Source of the DNA: an uncultured Faecalibacterium sp.
GTDB taxonomy: Bacteria > Bacillota > Clostridia > Oscillospirales > Ruminococcaceae
Direction: 5' to 3'
Length of the DNA: 8,013 nucleotides
Assembly: GCA_934525845.1 (NCBI GenBank)
Contig: CAKSZS010000063.1
Location: 1-8,013, forward strand
The position numbers were made by a program, and so were the translations under genes. The notes below the pieces were generated by a model that worked only from the letters and a program-made list of their open reading frames with translations, was not told the DNA's origin and made no database searches. Numbering within the stretch: the first letter of the stretch is position 1; each line of letters begins with the position of its first letter. Shown one piece after another: positions 1 to 5,536 of this stretch.

Positions 1-2946
1 CAAAATTTTGTGCAGCTCCTGCACAAGGTCGCCGATCACGATGGGCTTGGACAAAAAGCCGTTCATGCCGCTTTCCAGTGCGTTGCGGCGGTCCTCGTCA
101 AAGGCGTTGGCGGTCATGGCAAGGATCGGGAGCGTTGCCCGGGCAGGGTCATCCAGTGCGCGGATCTGCCGGGTGGCGGTATAGCCGTCCATGATCGGCA
201 TCTGCACATCCATCAGCACCAGATCATAGCTGCCCGGCGCGGCGGTGCTCACCTTTTCCACCGCCACAGCGCCGTTTTCGGCCGTATCGACCCGGAAGCC
301 GTACTCCCGCAGGATCTCCAGCGCGATCTCGCGGTTCAGCTCGTTGTCCTCTACCAGCAGGATCTGCTTACCCTTGAAGTCGGCGTTCTTATCCGGCAAA
401 AGCCCCTGCGCCGCATCCGTCTGCTTCTGGCCGAGGGCGCTCATCAGGGTCTCGCGCAGGTCGGACATGAACATGGGCTTGGAGCAGAAGGCGGTCACAC
501 CGGCAGCCTTTGCCTCCACCTCAATATCAGACCAGTCGTAGGCGGTCAGGATGATAATGGGCGTATCATCGTTCAGGCTGCGGATGCGGCGGGTGACCTC
601 GATGCCGTTCATATCCGGCAGACGCCAGTCGATGATATAGGCGTGGTAGGCATCGCTCATCTCGATGGACTGCCGCGCACGCAGCACCGCTTCCTTGCCG
701 GAAAGCGTCCACTCGGCGCGCATACCCACCTTGACCAGCATCTTTGTCACGCTGTCGCAGGTGTTGAAGTCATCGTCCACCACCAGTGCTTTCAGGCCTT
801 CCAGTTCGGTGATCTTTTCCACTGGGCGCTGCTCGGTCTGCGCGCGCATGGGCACGCAAACGATAAACTCGGTGCCCTTGCCCTGCGCTGTCTGCACCTC
901 GATGGTGCCGCCCATCATATCCACGATGTTTTTGGTGATGGCCATACCAAGGCCGGTGCCCTGAATTTTACTGACCGTGGAGGTGCGCTCCCGCTCGAAG
1001 GGCTCAAAGATCTTTTGAGCAAACTCCGGGCTCATGCCGATGCCGTTATCCTTGATGCGGAACTCGTACTGTCCGCAGCCGCGCACCTTACCGGCAAGCT
1101 GCCGCACCCGCACCGAGACCGTGCCGCCCGCCGGGGTGAACTTGATGGCGTTGGACAGCAGGTTCAGCAAGATCTGGTTCAGCCGGGTCTTGTCGCAGTA
1201 GACGTCCTCGTCGGTCACATCCATGGCGTCCATGTAAAGCTCCAGCTGCTTTGCGTAAATTTGCCCGCTGACGATGGTTTTCAGGTCGTGCAGCACATCC
1301 GAAAGGTTGACCTCCACCTCTTCCAGATGAATCTTTCCGCTTTCAATGCGGCTCATATCCAGCACATCGTTGATGAGGGAGAGCAGATGATTGCTGGATG
1401 CAAGGGTCTTGGAAAGGTAGTCCTTCACCCGATTCTTATCGTCGATATTGCTGATCGCCAGCGTGGTAAAGCCGATGATGGCGTTCATGGGGGTGCGGAT
1501 ATCGTGGGACATATTGGAAAGGAAGGTGCTCTTGGCGCGGTTGGCGGTCTCGGCGGCAGCAACGGCATCGGAAAGCGCCTGATTTACCTGCCTGTCGGCG
1601 GTGCGGTCGGACATGACAAGGATGTGTTTGGTTCTGCCCTCCACCTCGCTGCCCATGGCAACGATGTGGAACCAGCGCCGCTCCCCGGTTTCCAGATGCA
1701 CATACTCATCATCCCATTCGCGCTGCTGCCCGCTGAGAAGCCCTTCCAGATAGTTTTTATCGCGATCCGGGGAGTCCTTCGGGTGCAACGCTGCCAGAGC
1801 ACGGGCATCCTGCCGGACTTCTTTCCACGGGATGCCCAGCAGCCGCTCGATATTCGGGCTGACATAATCCACCTTGGCGGTCTCTGCATCCAGCATCAGG
1901 AAAACGTCGTCCACGTTCAGCGAGAGCTTTTTGAACAGCTCGTCCCGGTACGAGATCTCGGTATTCTTCCGGCGCAGGGTCGTATGGCTTCTGCGCACAA
2001 TGAGCAGAATGACCAGCACGGCCATGCCTACGGTGATGCCCGCTACGATCTGCGCCGTGCGGAACCACAGCTTATCCAGACTGGCATTGACAACATTGAC
2101 CGGCACAAGCCCCAGCATCGTCCAGCTCTGGACCGCCGTGCCCTCGTAGACCAGATAATAGCTGGTTCCGCCCAGCGTCACCCTCATGTTTCCGCTGCTG
2201 CCCTGCGCAAAGGCATCCGAAAGAGCAAGGATTTGTCCCTCGGAAAGATCGGAATGGTCGCGCAGCATCGCAATGAAGTTGTAGACCGTTTCCTTGCGGT
2301 TTACGGAATTGTCGATCACCACTCGCCCATCCGGGTAGATCACATAGTTGCTGGCATTGCCTTGAAAAGCAGAGTTGTCCAGCAATTTCAGCACCGCATC
2401 ATTGTAGTAGGCGATGGCAATGGCATCATAGGCAAAGCCCTGGTAGCTGCCCTGCGTCTCGGGACAGATGAACGCAAGCATCTGGGGCTTGCCGGGCAGC
2501 GCCGTATTCACGACAACATCCTCATCGTGAGCGAGCTTTTCGTCCAGATTGGTCTGCAAGCCAAGATAGCCGGTCTCCCCAGTCACGGTGATGTAGTTGC
2601 CGTCGTAGGAAAGGAAGTAGAAACCGGCAAATCCGGTGTTCTGCTGCGCATCCTCGATATACGCCTGAATTTCTGCTTCCTCCGAGGTATTTTCCAGAAA
2701 GCCGTTGTACAGATGCAGATAGGTCACGTTTTTGCGCACCATCTCGCTGAGCATATTGTTGGATTTATGCAGCACCTCTTCCAGATGCGAGGTGCTTTCC
2801 TGATAGATGGTCTGCGACACAAACGAGATGTACTGCACGCTGAGCCCGACTGCCAGTAAAACCAGCAGAAGGATGGCACAAACGGCAGGGAGCCATTTCT
2901 GCCGGGGATGGCAGCTGCGTTTGGATTCGTGCTTTTCGTCTGCCAT
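1..2946 (-). CDS. Hybrid sensor histidine kinase (Cache-PAS-HisKA-HATPase-REC-REC), 3' end outside window
   Basis: This is an inner-membrane sensor kinase that should autophosphorylate on His and pass phosphate to its own receiver domains. The minus-strand frame is open for all 982 codons and runs off the left edge. Residues 18-37 and about 298-317 are hydrophobic and bracket an outside region of about 260 residues with a Cache-like motif (SNYVIYPDGRVVIDN). A PAS domain spans about 340-455. The H box SHDIRTPMNAIIGF carries H481. The ATPase boxes follow: N599 (SNAIKF), D633 (DNGIGM) and the glycine box near 663 (GTGLGMAI). Receiver 1 has D724-D726, D773, T801 and K823. Receiver 2 has E866/D867, D913 (LMDVQMP) and K967. 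All key residues are intact. The visible end is the last helix of receiver 2, so the protein either stops soon after or continues into an Hpt domain. ATG at 2946 is chosen because AGGTGA sits 5 bases upstream. No DNA-binding output domain is visible. Domains are certain; the signal sensed is unknown. Confidence 0.95.
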   Translation of the reverse strand, partial: MADEKHESKRSCHPRQKWLPAVCAILLLVLLAVGLSVQYISFVSQTIYQESTSHLEEVLHKSNNMLSEMVRKNVTYLHLYNGFLENTSEEAEIQAYIEDAQQNTGFAGFYFLSYDGNYITVTGETGYLGLQTNLDEKLAHDEDVVVNTALPGKPQMLAFICPETQGSYQGFAYDAIAIAYYNDAVLKLLDNSAFQGNASNYVIYPDGRVVIDNSVNRKETVYNFIAMLRDHSDLSEGQILALSDAFAQGSSGNMRVTLGGTSYYLVYEGTAVQSWTMLGLVPVNVVNASLDKLWFRTAQIVAGITVGMAVLVILLIVRRSHTTLRRKNTEISYRDELFKKLSLNVDDVFLMLDAETAKVDYVSPNIERLLGIPWKEVRQDARALAALHPKDSPDRDKNYLEGLLSGQQREWDDEYVHLETGERRWFHIVAMGSEVEGRTKHILVMSDRTADRQVNQALSDAVAAAETANRAKSTFLSNMSHDIRTPMNAIIGFTTLAISNIDDKNRVKDYLSKTLASSNHLLSLINDVLDMSRIESGKIHLEEVEVNLSDVLHDLKTIVSGQIYAKQLELYMDAMDVTDEDVYCDKTRLNQILLNLLSNAIKFTPAGGTVSVRVRQLAGKVRGCGQYEFRIKDNGIGMSPEFAQKIFEPFERERTSTVSKIQGTGLGMAITKNIVDMMGGTIEVQTAQGKGTEFIVCVPMRAQTEQRPVEKITELEGLKALVVDDDFNTCDSVTKMLVKVGMRAEWTLSGKEAVLRARQSIEMSDAYHAYIIDWRLPDMNGIEVTRRIRSLNDDTPIIILTAYDWSDIEVEAKAAGVTAFCSKPMFMSDLRETLMSALGQKQTDAAQGLLPDKNADFKGKQILLVEDNELNREIALEILREYGFRVDTAENGAVAVEKVSTAAPGSYDLVLMDVQMPIMDGYTATRQIRALDDPARATLPILAMTANAFDEDRRNALESGMNGFLSKPIVIGDLVQELHKIL

Positions 2947-2951
2947 TCCGC

Positions 2952-2957
2952 TCACCT
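2952..2957 (-). promoter_or_regulatory. Ribosome binding site of the kinase, overlapping the lipoprotein stop codon
   Basis: Read on the minus strand, AGGTGA forms the last bases of the lipoprotein gene, including its TGA stop, and lies 5 bases before the kinase ATG. The site decides the kinase start. Its overlap with the upstream reading frame suggests that kinase translation is coupled to translation of the lipoprotein. Confidence 0.75.
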
Positions 2958-4817
2958 CAGTGTCATGTAGTTTTCAGGCTCTGCAAGCGCTGCGCCGCCG
3001 CCGGAAACATGATCTCGCCATGTGTTTTTCACCCATGTATCTTCGCCCGCAGACGTACCGCTTCCGCTTGCAAGCAGCGCTTCCATCTGCTTTTCCGCTG
3101 CCAGACAGGTCACGGTAACGGTGTCGTCGTCCCGCAGCGGCTGCCCGTTGCGGGTGATACCGGTCAGGGTATAGCTGCCGTTATTCTCCTTTACCTCCAC
3201 GGCAATACCGCTGACGATCGGCAGAGAACCACGATTGAAGGGCACAAAGCCGCCCTCGCAGCCTTCCACATAAGCGCGGACGAGCGCCTTCAGCTCAGCA
3301 CCGGTCATGGTGCGTTGGCGGGACATCAGGCCGTTGGGCATGATCATGGAAGTCGCCATCTTTTGGGTATAGTCTGCTTTCAGCACACTGCCGGTAAAGC
3401 TGTTTGCGGTGGCAAGCAGCACATCCGTGCCGTAAACGCCACGCAGCGTGTTTGCCATAACGGAGAAGGAGGCGCTGCCGCCGTTTGCGTGGAACACGTT
3501 GGAATAGCTCTTTCCGCTGGTCAGCACGGTCTTGTCCGCAACGGGCTCCTCTTCGGCGAGAAGCTGGGCATTGAACGCCTGATACGCCTGCTCTGCTGTA
3601 TACTCGCCCGCGATCATTTTGGAGACAACATCCTTGGAAACGGCAAAGAAATCGTTGGAGGCAATGCGGATATACATATGGTTTTCTTCCACCACATCGC
3701 GCACGTCCTTCATGCACTCGGTCAGGCGCAGGGGGACATTCTGGCTGTAGCTCAGCACATCCTGTCCGTCGGCAACGATGCGGTTCTGCGCCTCCTCAGA
3801 GAGCATAACGTTCAGCACCTTCATGGCTGTTTCGCGGCGCGCGGTGTCCTGCTCGAGATCTCGGTTCAGGGCAACTTGGAAATACGGGGTGGTCATGATC
3901 CACTTTTCGCCGTTCTGGCTGAAGAAGGGCAGAAAGGTCGTGTCGATGCCCTCATCCTGAAACATCTTCACGCCGGCAGAGCTGCCAAAGTACATGGCAA
4001 CTTCCCCGTTGCGGAACATCCCGGTCACAGCGTCGTAATTCAACGCAAGGTCGTCTGCCGTAAGGCTTGTATCCTGAATGAACTGCTCCATCCGCTCAAA
4101 GGCACCCGGCCACACGGCATCGTCCAGACCCACCCGCACGGTGCTGGCAGGGTCGCTGTAAGCAGTGCGCCACTTGCGCCCTTCCGTGGTGGTAAGCTCG
4201 GCAGCGGAAAGTCCCTGCAGGGTCTCCATGCAGGTGTAGTCGTAGGTATAGTCGGCGGTAAAGCCGCGGATGCCCAGCGCTTCAAATGCCTGACAGGCCG
4301 AAACGAAGCTCTCGTAATCGGTGGGCAGAGGAATATCGTACTGCTCAAAAAGGCTGCGATTGACCACAAAGCCGTGTGCGTCGGCACATACCGGCAGCCA
4401 GTTCACGCTGCCATCCTCGTTTTTGAAGCTGTTGAGATAGGTGTTGTACACAGCACCTGCCTCATTGGTTAAGGCAAGGTTCATCAGGCTGTCCTTCAGG
4501 GGAGCAGCATCGTGCAGCGAGAACCGGCAGCAGGTGATGATATCCGGCAGACCGCCGTTCTGCTGCAAAAACTTGTAAAAATCCAGATCGTTGTTGCCGA
4601 CGATGAACTCGATATTCACATCCGGCAGCTGCGCCTGGATATAGGGTGCATAGTTTTCGTACAGGCTGGTGGTCCACAGATACACTTGAATGGTCTGGGC
4701 ATCCTCCTGCTCCTGTACCTGTTCTGCGCTTTTTGTTCCACATCCGGTCAGCAGGGAGACCGCCATCACCAGTGCCATAAGCACGGAAAACATGCGGTGC
4801 AATGTTCTTTTGTTCAT
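2952..4817 (-). CDS. Solute-binding lipoprotein fused to a 5'-nucleotidase C-terminal-like domain
   Basis: This is a 621-residue exported lipoprotein, probably a ligand sensor on the outer face of the membrane. The N-terminus is basic (MNKR), followed by a hydrophobic stretch and the lipobox LLTGC, with Cys26 as the lipidated residue. Residues about 41-425 resemble family 1 extracellular solute-binding proteins: IQVYLWTT start, LPDIITC, a VVNRSLFEQYDIPLPTDYE segment, and a GMFRNGEVAMYFGSS segment typical of sugar binders. Residues about 436-620 look instead like the 5'-nucleotidase C-terminal domain, with MTGAELKALV matching the usual LTG-x-L helix, then LPIVSGIAVEV and a NGQPLRDDDTVTVTC strand pair. 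The N-terminal metallophosphatase domain of true nucleotidases is absent, so catalysis is not expected. ATG 4817 is preferred over an upstream in-frame start at 4895 because it gives a proper signal peptide and an AGGAG lies 9 bases before it. It is followed after 5 bases by the kinase gene with no permease gene in view, which suggests a sensing role. Ligand unknown; the C-terminal assignment rests on motif reading only. Confidence 0.88.
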   Translation of the reverse strand: MNKRTLHRMFSVLMALVMAVSLLTGCGTKSAEQVQEQEDAQTIQVYLWTTSLYENYAPYIQAQLPDVNIEFIVGNNDLDFYKFLQQNGGLPDIITCCRFSLHDAAPLKDSLMNLALTNEAGAVYNTYLNSFKNEDGSVNWLPVCADAHGFVVNRSLFEQYDIPLPTDYESFVSACQAFEALGIRGFTADYTYDYTCMETLQGLSAAELTTTEGRKWRTAYSDPASTVRVGLDDAVWPGAFERMEQFIQDTSLTADDLALNYDAVTGMFRNGEVAMYFGSSAGVKMFQDEGIDTTFLPFFSQNGEKWIMTTPYFQVALNRDLEQDTARRETAMKVLNVMLSEEAQNRIVADGQDVLSYSQNVPLRLTECMKDVRDVVEENHMYIRIASNDFFAVSKDVVSKMIAGEYTAEQAYQAFNAQLLAEEEPVADKTVLTSGKSYSNVFHANGGSASFSVMANTLRGVYGTDVLLATANSFTGSVLKADYTQKMATSMIMPNGLMSRQRTMTGAELKALVRAYVEGCEGGFVPFNRGSLPIVSGIAVEVKENNGSYTLTGITRNGQPLRDDDTVTVTCLAAEKQMEALLASGSGTSAGEDTWVKNTWRDHVSGGGAALAEPENYMTLR

Positions 4818-4826
4818 CAAACCGTT

Positions 4827-4831
4827 CTCCT
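4827..4831 (-). promoter_or_regulatory. Ribosome binding site of the solute-binding lipoprotein
   Basis: AGGAG on the minus strand lies 9 bases before ATG 4817. It fixes the start at the MNKR signal peptide and argues against the longer in-frame start at 4895. Confidence 0.8.
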
Positions 4832-4912
4832 CACAACTCTTGGGCAGCTGTCGTTCTGCACTCCCGAATACCGCAAAAAGGCATAGGTACAGCACGACAG
4901 AGATATAGGATT

Positions 4913-4941
4913 ATATTACCACCGCCATGAGGGATTTTCAA
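4913..4941 (-). promoter_or_regulatory. Candidate sigma-A-type promoter of the lipoprotein/kinase operon
   Basis: On the minus strand TTGAAA (4941-4936) and TAATAT (4918-4913) are separated by 17 bases, with a TGG extension directly before the -10 box. A TATAAT also overlaps the -10 region but at a poorer 20-base spacing. Transcription would begin near 4906 and give a leader of about 90 bases before the ATG. The leader contains a spaced 7-base inverted repeat (CTGTCGT at 4848-4854 and ACGACAG at 4894-4900), which may be chance. The promoter is inferred from consensus only. Confidence 0.5.
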
Positions 4942-5049
4942 TAAAATTTCATATATTGATCCATAAAAGCAACGCATGTCCGATTTCTTTGCGCCAGTCG
5001 ATGTGACTTTTTGTATCAACGCACAGGGTGAGGCGGGCTGCCAGTATTC

Positions 5050-5169
5050 TTATGTACTGCAACCTTCTGTCCGCATCAGAGATATTTCTGGATGGTCGGT
5101 ACAAGGACATTCATATTGATCGGTTTTGCTCTCCATCTCCACGGTGCCGCCCATCAGCCCGACCAGCCC
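5050..5169 (-). pseudogene. Possible fragment of a histidine kinase ATPase domain
   Basis: The minus-strand frame ending at TAA 5050 reads GLVGLMGGTVEMESKT near its start. This is close to the segment after the glycine box of HATPase domains; the intact kinase in this window reads IVDMMGGTIEVQ there. The similarity fades after about 12 residues, and nothing upstream in this frame continues the kinase fold. If real it is a decayed leftover of another sensor kinase gene. The match is short, so chance is a serious alternative. Confidence 0.2.
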
Positions 5170-5255
5170 ATGATGTCGATCTCGCCGTTTTCAAGTTTCT
5201 CAAAGTCGGGGTCTGCATGGCTTTGCACGTTCCGGAGTTTTTCATTCTTTCCCAT
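5154..5255 (-). CDS. Small hypothetical ORF of 33 residues, doubtful
   Basis: A minus-strand ATG at 5255 opens a 33-residue frame (starting MGKNEKLRNVQSH, ending GEIDIMGWSG) that stops at 5154. A GGAG lies only 4 bases before the ATG, closer than usual. The peptide is charged and soluble with no membrane segment, and it resembles nothing I recognise. It overlaps the kinase-like fragment in another frame. It may be a relic of a larger gene or noncoding. Confidence 0.15.
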   Translation of the reverse strand: MGKNEKLRNVQSHADPDFEKLENGEIDIMGWSG

Positions 5256-5378
5256 CTTTCTCCGCCCCAGGCGGTCTCATTCCGGTTTTATTTCCATTGC
5301 ACAGGTTTCAAGAAGCTCATTGCAGCATCGATCCCGTCATGTTGTCAGCAGCTTTTTTGAACAGTATAGATACCAACG

Positions 5379-5389
5379 CATACAGTATG
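5379..5389. repeat. 11-base palindrome, possible operator
   Basis: CATAC-A-GTATG is a perfect palindrome around a central A. It sits next to a weak plus-strand promoter-like pair (TTGAAC at 5357-5362 and TACAGT at 5381-5386, 18 bases apart), so it would overlap the -10 box if that promoter is real. Short palindromes are common in A+T-rich DNA. Confidence 0.2.
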
Positions 5390-5402
5390 TATGTGTAACA
5401 TT

Positions 5403-5457
5403 ATAACAGAAGCATTTCAAGAGTTTATGCTTGTGAATACTGCTTATGTTCTGTTAT
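5403..5457. repeat. Imperfect inverted repeat, 9-base perfect arms
   Basis: ATAACAGAA at 5403-5411 is the exact reverse complement of TTCTGTTAT at 5449-5457. With a one-base bulge the match extends inward by three more bases (CAT/ATG), and outward pairing resumes after one mismatch. The loop is about 37 bases. The arms are A+T-rich with no following T run, so this is not a typical terminator. It lies about 135 bases before the apparent breakpoint in the downstream gene. It could be a regulator site, a recombinase site or chance. Confidence 0.35.
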
Positions 5458-5536
5458 TATCGCAAGTCAGGAAATCAGCGCAACATCAGAACGGCCGTCG
5501 AGGAGGCCGCCCGGACCAGTTCCTGCATCTCGCTCC

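Noticed and set aside
10..2859. A 949-codon open frame on the plus strand
   Set aside because: It lies antisense to the hybrid kinase, whose minus-strand frame carries every kinase and receiver motif. The plus-strand product is rich in His, Gly and Gln without any domain, as expected for the antisense of a GC-rich gene.
3009..4472. A 487-codon open frame on the plus strand
   Set aside because: Antisense to the solute-binding lipoprotein, with no ribosome binding site and no recognisable domain.
4848..4900. Inverted repeat CTGTCGT/ACGACAG in the operon leader as a riboswitch or attenuator
   Set aside because: Arms of 7 bases across about 39 bases are expected by chance, and no conserved aptamer motif or terminator stem is visible in the leader.
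5262..5274. CCGCC-CCA-GGCGG hairpin as a terminator
   Set aside because: The stem has only 5 pairs and there is no T run directly after it on either strand.
5028..5360. Plus-strand open frame of 110 codons in the intergenic region
   Set aside because: No ribosome binding site, Ser/Phe/Cys-rich composition without a domain, and it lies in A+T-rich DNA with no coding signature.
5501..5506. AGGAGG that could serve the SpoIID-like gene
   Set aside because: It is 30 bases before the GTG at 5537 and no usable start codon lies 5-12 bases downstream of it.
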